DNA of 64,000 nucleotides from positions 4,053,201-4,117,200 of the forward strand of contig OZ038422.1 of NCBI GenBank assembly GCA_964036155.1, given 5' to 3'. Within the stretch, counting starts at the first letter, position 1, and each line of letters opens with the position of its first letter. This DNA is from Diploscapter coronatus (lineage: Eukaryota > Nematoda > Chromadorea > Rhabditida > Rhabditidae). The position numbers and the translations under genes were made by a program. The notes beneath the pieces were generated by a model. The model was not told where the DNA came from. It saw only the letters and a list, made by a program, of their open reading frames with translations, and searched no databases. Below, piece after piece: positions 1 through 12,190 of this stretch.

Positions 1-2074
1 ATTCTAAAAATATTACGAACGTGTCCGGACAAATTGCAAAAGAAGTGCTTCTTCTTTAAAAGAATAGATCAGTTTGGAAAATTTTAAATTGATTTTTGAA
101 CAGCTATGTCTAAAATAATGAATGAAAATTTCACATTTGCAGTTTCGTATTTTCCTCAAAACGAGACAGTCCGAAAATGGCTAGCCCCTTTATCAGCAAA
201 TCCGATTATTTCACCGAGTCTCGTTCCAGGCTGTTTTTGGGTAACTTCAACCGAAAATCGTCGATAGATTGATTTCAAAAATCATTTCATTTTCCTAGTC
301 AGTCAGTCAAACATCGTTCGAACCCGAGAAATTACCGACCGATTACTAAACTTTCTGATTGATAAGCGCCCTGTGCTTAGCACCAAAGTCGAAAGGACTC
401 ACAAAATGATTTGCTTTTTTTTTTATCAATTCTCTACTTTGAAACAACGATTCAGTCGAAAGGTGTGGTTGGCTATATAGACGCGACATCGAGATACTTT
501 CAAAGAGTTAGTGATTAATTGTAATGTTAGGGCAATTTCAACTCAGATAGTCCTATAAATTTCGAAAAATTAAATGATTTTAAAAATGTCGTTAAAATTT
601 GTGTAAGGAAAGAATTTGCTCAAACAATTCCATGTCTATTCAAACACGTTTCGATCTCTCCCATCTTACGATATTTATCGTTCAAAAATGAATCGATTTT
701 TTTTTCCATAATTTAGAACAACAAAACAATGGTTGAACCCCGAAGAATATTATTTGCTCTAAGCGAGAAAAAAACGGTTCCGACTTTTTACAACCAAGTT
801 ATATCTGAGAAAATGAGAAATTGCAGACGATTTTGCGAAACTTACAGAGAATCGGTAGATAATGGTTGCTTGTTCGAGAAGGTGAGAGGGATAGGAAAGT
901 GACAGTCTCGTTAGAGCTCGAAAATCACATATCATTGTGAATAAGTGTTTGGGGCAGAGAATTAATTGGTGGATACAGGACGCTTCTAGGTGGGAATTAA
1001 TAGTAGAGGAAAAATCTCGGACTATAGCTTATTTTGCATGATCGTCAAGTTGTGAAGGAATTGGGTTTTAAAATATCGAAAAAGGAATAATCATAGGTGT
1101 TTCCAAATTGAAAAAAAAAACCAAGATAGCCACATACTTTATGTAAATTTCAGACCGATCGAAATCGAGATTTTGTACATTGCTTTGATGAGTGAATCAG
1201 ATAGAATATTGACACGTTTCAAAGCGCCCTCTGTGATTTTTAAAGGTTCCTAGAAATGTCTGGAATGATGACTAAATTATAATAATTTCCATAAAATGAG
1301 GAAAAGAATCATACAAAAGTGTGTAAAAATTATAGTTGTAGACCAAAAGGTCATAAACCTATTGTTTATCCACACGTCGTTTCGCAATGAAAACTGCGTT
1401 AACCTGCCCGTTTTCTGATATATAATAGTGTGTAAGTGCCGGTTAACCTATGCAACTCTCTGACAATTCACAGCGCGTGGTGATTTTGGGCGAGAATTGA
1501 TTCGAATTTCGGCCTGAGAGAAATCGACGACGAAATTAACAATCGCACCACGGCGAATTGCAGACAAAACGAGCGAAAGACACCGAAAATCGACCGGTTG
1601 ATGAACGAACGATAAAATGCGAGAGATGCGATAAAATATTCGGAAGAGTGTCGGGGGCAGCAATGCAATTTGGCTACGACAGTACGCAAGTTTTCATAGA
1701 AGTAATAAATTTCTTTAGAAAGGCAAACAAGGAAGTTACGACTTCTTTGATATCATGAAAGATAGATAGTACAGAAGATGAAAATTTAATAAATTAGGGA
1801 AAAACAAGGTTTCTTTTTGATCATCAAGATATTCCCGCAAAATTTTCAAGAAATATTTTAAGATCAATGTGTCATTCACATACGTAAAAAAGTAGTAATT
1901 CAATAGAATAGTGAAAAATCATGTAAATCCACGAGAAAAAAGTGAAACATATTTGACGTGTAGCGAGACGATTTGCAGTGCAGAAATCGAATGGAGAGGG
2001 TCTAGGAGAAACCAAGAAAATGCGCTAAAGAAGGGAAAAGAACGAGAGGGCGCAAGGGACGAGAACCAGCCTGT

Positions 2075-2190
2075 TCATTTCCATTTCCATCTCCATCTCC
2101 ATCTCTATCCTCCCTCGCGATGCCCGTTTAGAGACCCGTTGGTCGCACTCCTACCATCCCTCCACTCTCTCTCTCTCGTTCATGTTCGAA
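2075..2190. repeat. CT-rich low-complexity tract
   Basis: The plus strand is strongly pyrimidine-rich, starting with repeated CCATTT/CCATCT units near 2078-2108 and ending in a CT dinucleotide run near 2163-2177. The open frame across it encodes a His/Leu/Ser-rich low-complexity string and is probably not coding. Confidence 0.6.
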
Positions 2191-2199
2191 TCTCTTTCT

Positions 2200-2460
2200 C
2201 TCATAAAATCCTTCAATATTTCCCCCAAAGAACTATATGTTCGCAGTGTCTTCTCTACAGGTAGACAGAGCCATCACGGTCATTTCTGACATCTAAACTC
2301 TCTTCAGATCCTTCGATATTTTCCCTCGACAAATATGTTCCAACCTATTCTTCACAGTTACGAATAGCTATCTCGCTCATTTCTAATAGTCTGCGCCCTC
2401 TTTAGATCCTTCAGTATTTCTTTCAAAGACATATATATTCACTTTCTCTTAGCAGTTACG
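2200..2460. repeat. degenerate tandem repeat, period ~100 bp, three units
   Basis: The core ATCCTTCRRTATTT recurs at about 2208, 2308 and 2405. Around it, related segments recur in the same order: a CATTTCT block at about 2281 and 2378, and an AGTTACG block at about 2356 and 2454. Units are diverged but share order and spacing. Confidence 0.55.
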
Positions 2461-3389
2461 TAGCCACGAAGAAACATTCTCTACGTCTCCGTTAGAAGAA
2501 GAAATTTGTGAGAAGAAGAATATGCGAGATTGACCAAATATAGACAGGGGCAAGTAGTGAGGAATAAGCAAAGGCTAAATAGAGAGATATCACTGATTTA
2601 GGCATACTTGACCTATGGTGAGTAAACATATTGCTAGTCATAATCGATCATTGAAAGAGTAGGTTTCAAAACATTTCTTTTCAATGTTAATTTATATTGC
2701 GCACTTTGCTTGATAAGATTCTCACAAATGTTCTAACTTGATTTGCACAGGAAGCAGATCACAAACAATGGCTTACCAATGAGAACCCAAAGCAAGGTTA
2801 ATTTTTGAACCTAGTTCCTTAAAGTTCTCAAATTTGCCCAAGTTTCAAAACATCGCTATACGATTTCTGCAAATTTCCTTGACTAATTGCACATGAAGAG
2901 CTCGTGGTTTGCAGAAGCGGTAATTTGATAATCCCGATATCCTCTAATCGCAAAGGAAGAAATTATCACCATTCGTACGGATTTGTGATGCCTGTGATTT
3001 CCCATTTTCTAGCAAATTAGATGATAATTAGAGATAAAATGATAATTCGACTAACTGGGGGAGGAATTATATTTATTAGATCAGTCACGCTTTGAAGCCT
3101 ATCAACAACCTGAAATCAGTGTTCAGCTTCGAGAAAGATAGACAAAGCGAGTGATTTGTGAATTTTAGAACAATTGAATTGGATCAAGCATAAAGTTGCA
3201 AGATATATACGTTTCAGGGAATAAAGAGCCAGGTTGGGGATATAGCTAATCAATCAACTGAACATCAATGATTCTAAGCAGACCTAGGAAGGTCTATGGT
3301 TAGAGACTTTTGCGATCTACACCAGAATGTTTTCAAACAAATTCCCACCCTTAACCCTCTATTATCGAAAAATTATAGGGGAAGGGGAA

Positions 3390-3525
3390 TACAAGTCACG
3401 ATTTTCCTATATAAGGACAAGATGTGATGTGGTACGAAAAAGATCTTTGCGGAATGTCTTAGCTTAAGAGGGTACGCTCGAACGATCTGGCTTAAGCCTT
3501 GTCTGGGTCTGTTGCGAGATGGGGG
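3390..3525. repeat. dispersed repeat fragment, copy A
   Basis: About 65 bases ending near 3522 resemble a segment at about 50010-50080 in an ABC transporter intron. Both share an ATGTYTTAGCT block followed by CTTAAGCC, TGTC and TCTGTTG at similar spacing. The match is by eye and the copies are diverged. Confidence 0.35.
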
Positions 3526-3783
3526 CATTACTATTATCTCGATCTTGAGACTTGTTCTCCATACTTCATCTTCGTCTGGCAAAATGCTTCCTAGATCAGA
3601 TTCGAATTAAAAATAACTTTCAGAAGCAATGAAAGAAATCAAATTTCTTTCGAGCGACAATAAATCGATATTCGCGTTATGAATCCGAATCCTCGTATGA
3701 TTGTTGGAAGAAGGCCAATACAAACCCCTTCAGTAAAGCAGGAAAAACTCGATGTTGCATCTACAAAAATGAGCAGAAAATAC

Positions 3784-3799
3784 GCGCGCGCACGCGCGA
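3784..3799. repeat. alternating CG/CA purine-pyrimidine run
   Basis: A 16-base run of alternating C/G with one A stands out in AT-rich surroundings. Such runs can adopt left-handed DNA. No gene context is visible. Confidence 0.4.
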
Positions 3800-6700
3800 A
3801 GTGGAGGGAGGGGTGGACTTCTTTCGCTTCGAGAGTGAAAAGAGCGTACACTTCGCGACATAAATGAACGAGAGACGAGAAAAGACAGTCTGTTGCTGCT
3901 GCTGCAAAACTGAATGAACGAAAGAACGGACTGTTTGAAAGTCTGCAAAACCGGATGACCTACAGCGCTCTATCGATGAGTCTTACGCACAATACTATGT
4001 CTTTTCTCCCTATACTATTTCTCGATCCCTCTTAAAAATAGCGCGGGAAAATGAGAGAAAAGAGGACAGAGAATTGCTAAAGGACAAGATTCAGTCAGAG
4101 AGCTGCACAGACGAGAAAAAACAAGCAGCAAAGAGGCAATATGGTCCTTCTCAAGGGGGTGTTAAACATAAAAAATAACGATACAACACAGGGCTAAGAC
4201 CAAACCGATCCGACCATTTTTCGAGTGCGCGTAAACTTTTTCAATCGTCTGTTTTCTCGTTTTCGTGTTTGAGAATGGGCGGAAAAGTGAATTTGTGTAC
4301 CGAAAATGAGTGCGGACATCGATTGATGAAAAGTACGATAGTTCAAAAGTCATTTTCAAAGGGCTGCGTTGCAAGAGAATTAACAACTTTTTGATAGTTG
4401 GCACGAGTTCAACATTCTAAAATTTGATTAAAAATCGTTTTAGTCTTGAAAAGAGAATAATCGACGTTTGAATAAAAGAGTTCTTGATTTAGTAGATTGA
4501 AAGATCAAAACTTAATTGATTTGTGTCGTAAAATTTCCCGGTGCACCGATTCTAGAAAATAGGCCTTTAAAGGCGCATTTCAATGGGTCTAAAATTCCCG
4601 AGAATCAGTGATAAAACGGGATGGAGTTGAAAATTGATAAGGCTTCTCGGAATGAAGTCAAAGCCAGAAGTTAAAAGCGAGAAAAACGAAAAAGAATTTC
4701 GACGTTTTGATGCATTGAAAATTGCAGCAATAAATGCTATGTACAAATCCCAAATAGTAGCGCGGATTTAGTCAAGCAATTCCAACAATTCTTTCTCCAT
4801 TAATCCGCTTCGGATAAAGCATTAAAAATCGCTTCCGAGACAAAAGTCCCTTCAAAAAACAATATGGTTTGGCGAATAAGGCAGAATTACTAATTGAATA
4901 GCGAGTTGTCGAAAAAATATTGCAAAAAACAAGGTAAAGTTTGATAAAATAGCTTTGAATCATCAGGAAATAACCTGAATTGAATGCAAATGATACAGGA
5001 ATTTGGAATTGAGAAAACAGCAAAAAGAAGAATGAGTTTGCGATGAAAATGTGAGAGAAATGAACCGATAAAATCATAAATCAATTGGGTACGCGTGTAG
5101 CGAAGATCTGCATCAGAGAAGCATCGATTTCCGATAAGGTTACTGATTAGTAATTCATATGTTCTTCGAGAAAAAATCATTGCATTAATTTTTATCGATA
5201 GAAATTTGCGAAAGATTTTCTATGATAATCAGTTCAAATGAAGAAACAATATTGTTTCAAGTATTACTTTGAAATTTTTCGATTTTATGAAACAAGAGAA
5301 AAGCACGTTTTAAATCATGCATCTCTGATTGATAGATGATGATTTTCGATGCTCAGAATATCAGACTACATACTTTGCACCTCACATGCAAATATTTTTG
5401 CCTTTTCAATTCTCAGGAACTTCGAGGAAAATTGAGCTTATTTCGTGCGGTAGTTAAATGCAAAATGCCGGGCACTGAATTAACTCAAAATGGGTACTTT
5501 TCTCGAGAAACGAGAGATTGAAGCAAACATTGGAAATACACAGAAATAGCCGATCGATAGTAATAAAGAGAGCTGAAAGAAACATAGAAAAGAGGGGGTT
5601 GAGAGGGAGAAAGATAGAGTTAAAAGAAGAGAGGGAAAGAAAGGAGTTAGAAAGCGAGAAAACGAAAGAGGGCGCAGAGAAGGAGTGTCTCAAGCATCAA
5701 AAAGCGGACTGGTGACTAGGAGACGGAAATAGCGTGGGAAAGTTCGATGCAGAAAAGAAACGAAGATTTGTCAGAGAGAGTAAAAAAGAGAGATTTGACG
5801 CGAAAGAGTTTGAATTTTGAACTGATAATTGAAGAGACAAAGAACAGAAGATGAGAAATAGCATGAAAATTTCAGAGAATTAAAGACACGAGAAAAGTGA
5901 AATTTCTAGAAGCAATGATAGCACGATAAGAAAGACAAAACGTATTTGTGAAACTACAAGAACGACGATATTTGTGACCTCAGTGATTTTGATCTTTGTA
6001 GAGAAAATGCAAAGTATCCGATTCTATCGAACAAGTTGGCAGAATTACCTTTGAAGGACAATTTCTAGACTCGAAGATAAAACAAATCTTCAGAATCTAA
6101 TTTCGCATTTTGCCTAATAATAATGAGTTCACAAGTCCACTTTGACAGAATGACAAAATTTAATTTCTGGTCCTTGAAAAATTCACCTTCGAACATTCTT
6201 ACGTAAAATTAGATGGCTACAGAATGAGCAGCAAAAATTTACTCGAAAAAAGTTGAAGGAGAAATGAAAGGTCGAAAAATGGCGAGAGAAAAGACGAAAA
6301 AGGCACCAGGAGCGTGCAACTAGTAAATGCAGTGAGTAAGAAGAAACGAGAGATATCTAAAAGTGAGTTGAAATTTAGAGAGGAAAAGAGTAATTTTAGA
6401 AGTATACCGTAATTTTGAGAGACTTCGGAAAATTGTGTCCGAAAATAAGTGCAGAATGCGGTACAAAGCCACGGGGAAGCCCTCGTTTAGATTTTCTCTG
6501 ATTTCTTTCAATGTCTCCTCAATTTTAGCATTATTTTCCACTGTCTTTCGTATTTTTCTTAGAACATCTATATTTTCTCAGCTATTTTCGTGCGTTTTTT
6601 CTATGTCTGTATCATTCTAATTTCTTTCTATCTTGAAAACTCCGTATTTCCGATGTTATTTTCACCGTTTCCATGTACTTTTCTCTGATCTCTCTTCATT

Positions 6701-9645
6701 CTCATCAATATTTTCCTGTGTACATTCACTCCCGTACGAATGTATCTCTCCGCACCTTTAGCGGACCAGAAATCAGACGCAAAATTGTGCGAAGAATAGA
6801 GAGCAGGACAGGGAAAAGGATAGAATTAGAGATAGGAAAAGGTAATTTCTCGAAATAGAGATTAAAAGTAACAGAAAAGAAAGGAGAAATTATGACACAA
6901 CGTCGCAAGACACAAAATACAGTACGAGATGTCTATTGCGAGTGGGTAAAAATACTCGTTTCTTTTTCGCCTCCATAATTTTCATCTTCTCTAGAGCAGT
7001 CTTGGTTTTTCACAAATCTCAATGGTTTTTCCCGAATTTTTGTCTTTATTTAGTTTAGTCTTTTTTGAATTGAAATTTACACGTGTTCTACGTGAATATT
7101 TGCTGTATTCTGCCACGAAATCGAAAATGAAGAGGAAAAAACGGTTTTTAAAAATTAGGAAACCAAAAATCGCTCTGAATTTTTAACAGAAAACACAAGA
7201 CAGCGTGGTGAAATCTACGAATATGCAGCCTTTTGAAAAGCGAGTAGTATCCTCCTTGCTTATGAAGGAAAATAATAGCTATATAAACATAAACCTAAAT
7301 CAAGGCTGCTACATTTCATTTATAACTGGTGACTTTTCTCGGGGTTTATCAAACTTTGGCAAATATTGGCGAAAAAGTTTAATTTCAGAATTAATGAAAT
7401 CAAGTTCAGGCGTTGAGTCTAAGAATTTAAAGATAACAAAACAATAAGAAATAAAACGTATGAAAATGAGTGTGTAAATTACAGACAAGAAATTTGAAAT
7501 CAGAAAAATCAAAGTTGGAATCAATTTCAAGCTCAAGTACATGTCAAAGCTAAAGTCAGTCAATCAATGAGTTCATCATTTCATCTGACTCTTTTTCCAA
7601 TTTTCAGCACTCTTACACTCATTCGGTTCATTGGGAATTAATAAGTCGTGATAAATAGGCAAAAAAAACTGGATCTGTGAGTAAAAATCAGAGATCTGAA
7701 TGACTTTTGAGCGTACCATCGTCTCTAGTTAGCTCAAGATTTAAGTTTAAGTTTTTGTTGATGGAATTTGTGACTTGAAAGGCATTTTTAAACAAATTTT
7801 AGTTATGAAGCCCACACAAAACTTGAACTATTATTCTACCAAAATACGTCATTATTATGAGAATATATTTTTCAGTATGATCTGCATCAATGCTGTTCAG
7901 TGTTTCAACAAAGATACTAATATTGCCTAGCATCATTCGATAATAACAAGACGGCTGTCCTTCCTTCGGATTGATAAACAAAATTCTGCACTACAAAGGC
8001 GATTTTTGAAGGCAATGATATGAATTTAAAAAAGAAGATATTTTTGAAGATGTAAAGTAGAAGAGCGCACCAATTTTATCACCTGAAAATTGGACAAAGA
8101 AAACAATGGAAGCGATGTATGAGCATTGAAATGACAAACAAACGCGTCAATAATGCGATAAAATTGCGACAGTCGAGAGAAATGGAAATTCGTAATGTAT
8201 AAACGCCGAAATCAATAGATGAAAATGGTTTGCTGAGATGGAAAATTATAAATGAATCAAACGGGGAAACCCCGATGAAATTAAATTCCTAAAGGGCAAT
8301 GTTTTCTAATAAAATAACGCGACAAATTCGTATAAGAATGCCATAGATATGAAATAATGAAGCATTAGCTAGAAGGTATAAGATTGTCTGCAAATCTGAA
8401 TGTTTTTGATTATTTTGAGTTACTTGCTTGAACAGCAACATATAATCAGTTTAGTTCCGAGTTTCAACAAATATTTTTCTCAAAGTGTTGTGTTCACTTG
8501 TGTGCGGCATTCAACGCTGTTTACTTCGAAACAGACGGCTTTGCAAAGTCGAAAAAATAACCGACGATAATAATAAGGAGATTCAAAGGAAATGGGCTTG
8601 ACTGATGACCATGAATGAAAAAATACGTTACATAAGCTTTCTGATTCTTCCATATTAGGTAATTCAAATCGGTGGAGACGCAGAATATCTCTACTTTTAC
8701 TCTCCTTATTTATCGTTTCTCTGAATTTAGAACCCTGAAAAGACGCAGAGTAAATGTTTGTTGTTTCAATGATAGCTTCCTGCCGTGTTTTTCTCGTGAA
8801 AATGTACGTGAAAAGGCGAAAAACCTAAGGGCGAAAAACAAATCGACGCGATTTTTGATGCATTAACCGGAAAAATTGCGTGTGCAGTATGCAGCCATAA
8901 ATGGGAAAATGACATGGAGTTGGAGATTCGGATGTTTATGAGCATTGGTGGGAATCGGATAGGACAAATCAGGTGAAATCTTGGCACGATAATAAGTACG
9001 TTTCAAAGTTATCATGGGGTGATTGAGAATTTTTAGAAAATTGCCAGTGGATATGGATGAAAATAGTTTTTAAAAATGGATTTTTTATAGAAACGTATGT
9101 ATATATGTGATTCAAAAAGTGACTTTATCGCAACTTGAGCGAGAAAACACAAGAGTAAAAGTATTTAATCCCACAAAGCTTTAAATCTTATCTTGTTGAG
9201 TCGAGAGAATGCTAAATATCGACATTTCCAGACAATTTATAAAAGTGCAACTGGCGATGGTTCATACCTACGCTTTCGGTGATATTTTTGACCGTATCAT
9301 GCCAGTGAATTTCTATCATACATTTATGAATTTATTCAGAGGGATCATTTTCAAAATCTCATGCTTGTAAATTTTCTCGAGTTTTCCATTTCAATTTTTG
9401 CGCGATTTGAAACTTGTGACTATTCATGAATAATAACATTAATCGGTACAAAGCTGCCGTGCAAAACTAGAAAATATCGAATTTTTGCCCGAGATGCCAG
9501 GTGCATTGTGGGGGCAAGCGGACAAATTAGTGCACAGATTAAATTTCATATTTCTCTAACTTGGTGAAAAAACTTGCCACAGTCAAATGAATCCTTCGCG
9601 ATAACTCATTCGAATTCGCAAGCATAATCTAGTAGCCTAACGCGC

Positions 9646-11832
9646 ATGAATACTCCAAAATTACTGTCTTTTATCTTATTATTTCGTATTTCTAGAACTA
9701 TTCGAGCCCAAAATGATTCAGTAGATGTGGGAAATGATCAAATGGAAGTTATGAACAATTATACGGGTAATTTGAGTGTTGACATTGTGAATAAATAGCG
9801 AATTTGATCATATGTAGTAGTGGTAAGAGCTTTGTGCTACTCTCACATAAAGTGATCCAAAATGACTGAAGCTTGAAAAAGTTATCCATTCAGTGAACAG
9901 AATGCGTACATAAAATCGAGTTAATTAACGCATCGGACTTCATCCATAATCGGAAACTTTTCAGACTTTCGAGAGTACTTTATATTTCTGGAAATTTTAG
10001 ATGCTGAAGAGAAGCAAATCCGAAAGAAATTCATCAACGTTCAAAATCGACTATATCATGACCTAATGGAGGGGTATCAGAAGAGCTTGGCTCCTATCTA
10101 CACGAAGGGTAAGACATATTTGAGAAGACGAACTTATCTTTTTTCGCCTAGCACGCTATTCGACAGAATTACGAGCCAAACTTCCAATAAACTATACGAT
10201 AGTTTACGGGAAACTACTCGAACTAGTAGGCTGTAAAGGGTAAAAAATTAAGGCTTTTCTTTCTAGAATGAACCGTCGCAGTTTGTCAGCATGATCGTTG
10301 AGAGTTACTTGGTTAGTAAAAATGAATCAAACAAATGAAAACTAATTTTTCAGATATGGGAGGACCCTAGGCTCGAGTTTAATTCGTCTAAATACGACGG
10401 CATCGAAATGATAGTGGTTAATAAAGGGGACCTGTGGCTACCGGAAATTTCTAGCCTAGATAGATGAGTTGAACGAATTTCATTTGCAGTTTAATTTTCA
10501 GTGATGATATGACGACGACAAAATAATCTATTGGAAAATTCAGAAATATGAAAAGAATTTTGATACCAAATCGACGAACAAAATGTTGACTGTCAAATTG
10601 CTGTTTTCTTTATAGCTCGATTTACAAAAATATTAATTTAGTCTGAGTATCGAAGATGTACGTGAGGACTACGCTCTCACTGCAGAAATCTACGCTAATG
10701 GCACAGTGCGTACTTACAACGTGAATCTTGTATCCTTTGTTTGTATCATTAAAGTATCGTTTTTCATGAAATTAATAGTTCTTAATAAGTTCAGATTGAA
10801 AAATTTCCATTTGACGATCAAAGTTGCACATACTACCTTGCTTCGTGCACGTTCAGGGCTATGGAAATAATCATTTCTGCTTCGATACATCAAAACCTTG
10901 ACTATTCATCGATGGTAATTGAATGAGCAAGCACATTATTATCCCACTAAACCAGCGTCAACTCACCGATCACGTTCATTTCAATGTGTTGATAAAATTG
11001 CAGTAATTTAGGCAAACGGAGAATGGGCTGTGCAAAACCTGACCACTAAAGTCATATCCGCCGATTCTTTGGATCTTCCTTTTCAAATTGTAAAAAAAAC
11101 AATTCCAATTGAAAATTCGCGTAAGAATTTAGGCGTGCATCTCTATGGTATTCAAGCGACACTATACCTATTATGTGATTCTGATAATCATACCGTCATT
11201 CATCATGACTTTCCTGTGTGTGGTTGGGATGTTTTGGACGGAATTTACTAGAGAGTCATGTCTAGAGAAGGTAAATTTAGCAATTTCGTCCTCAGAAATA
11301 GATTCGCATTCAGCTGAATCTCGGATTCGCCGCAATTTTGGCGTTTGCGATGATACTGCAAATCACTGCAGACGCAGTTCCGAAGACAACGAGTATTCCG
11401 AAATTATGTAAGCGATCATCTCCAATCTCGTGATATTGAGGCAAGAGAATAAAATTGATAGTTGAATAGCTGTCACTTTTTTCCTTTCAAAGTTATACCT
11501 TATGCCACCAGTTCACGAGACTATCAGATTAAATTTTAACCTAAATTTCAAGAACCAATAACCTCAAAAATTTAGCACTCTACAACTTGATAAACCTAAT
11601 GTTGGTTACTTTTTCAATTGCAATTGTCCTTGCTGCTTCAAAAATGGATAGACACAAGGATAGAGTTGAGAAGATTTCGAAGGAAATGCAGATGCTTTCT
11701 GAATCCGCAACTAATCGAAGAAGCTGCATTGATTTTCTGAAAGACCAAATCGGAAAAAGAACTCATCTAATCTGTCTAATATTGTTTCCATCGGCTTCGA
11801 TTGTCAATCTGTTATTTCTGGTATACTTTTGA
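9646..11832 (+). CDS. Cys-loop ligand-gated ion channel subunit 1 (cation-type), one defective splice donor
   Basis: A pentameric ligand-gated channel subunit for the cell membrane. The ATG at 9646 starts a signal peptide (MNTPKLLSFILLF) ending near AQN. Extracellular exons carry GYQKSLAPIYTK, WEDPRLEF and the Cys-loop, with 13 residues between the cysteines around FPFDDQSC (exon after about 10796). TM1 is FKRHYTYYVILIIIPSF (about 11147), TM2 is LNLGFAAILAFAMILQ followed by PKT (11314 on), TM3 begins LYNLINLMLVTF (11576 on), and TM4 ends at the stop at 11832. The residues CLEK before TM2 resemble cation-channel members; there is no vicinal Cys pair in loop C, so it is not an alpha-type acetylcholine subunit. 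The intron starting at 10464 begins AT instead of GT, and read-through meets TGA at once, so this copy may be damaged. The subfamily is not certain (cup-4/lgc-like). Confidence 0.82.
11271..11313 (+). other. 43-nt intron between TM1 and TM2 of channel 1
   Basis: The exon ends ...GAG AAG before GTAAAT, and the intron ends ATTCAG before CTGAAT. Removing it joins CLEK to LNLGF in frame. The equivalent intron of the neighbouring channel gene (14206-14248) has the same length and differs at six positions, all transitions. Confidence 0.75.
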
Positions 11833-11840
11833 TATGAAAC

Positions 11841-11846
11841 AATAAA
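11841..11846 (+). terminator. polyadenylation signal AATAAA of channel 1
   Basis: A canonical AATAAA lies 9 bases after the stop codon. This is close but plausible for compact nematode 3' ends. Confidence 0.45.
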
Positions 11847-12190
11847 GATGGAATGAGACATTTGTAAAAGTCCGGTTAATTTGATCATCTTTCCTGATGG
11901 CACAAAGATGGAGTTTTAACTTAATTTAAATTTACTCAAGAATTAATTTGAATAAAAATGTCAATTTAGACTACAAAAAATACGAAATTTTAGAAATGAC
12001 ATTTATGAATAGTGTTTGCAAAGTGTTTTGTCACCTAAAATTTGACTTATTTGGTTAAGTTTTCGCGAGGGTACATTTTAGTTAGTTGAGATAAAATTTC
12101 ACCTGCATTTCAGCATAACATTGTCTCTGCATTTTCAATTGTTCAGTGAATAACTTCTAACCCAACGAAATACCCATATAGCTCAAATTG
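11847..12190. other. spacer between the two channel genes
   Basis: AT-rich sequence with no exon or RNA gene seen. It must hold the 3' end of channel 1 and the promoter of channel 2 unless both are on one transcript. Confidence 0.5.

Larger units (their letters stand above)
1..9645. other. gene-poor region, no convincing gene
   Basis: I see no exon chain, conserved domain or RNA gene on either strand. The open frames present are short, low-complexity and lack flanking splice logic. The region holds purine-rich GAGA-type stretches (about 2030-2070, 3780-4130, 5560-5720, 6790-6870), a CT-rich tract and a degenerate tandem repeat, listed separately. It could be an intergenic regulatory region or long introns of a gene that continues left of the window; nothing here decides between these. 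Confidence 0.6.

Noticed and set aside
1558..1758. Frame with KCERCDKIF that resembles half a zinc finger
   Set aside because: Only one Cys pair, no paired His or Cys at proper spacing, and no splice sites linking it to other exons.
1911..2264. 117-residue plus-strand frame with His/Leu and Ser runs
   Set aside because: It is the translation of the CT-rich low-complexity tract and part of the degenerate tandem repeat.
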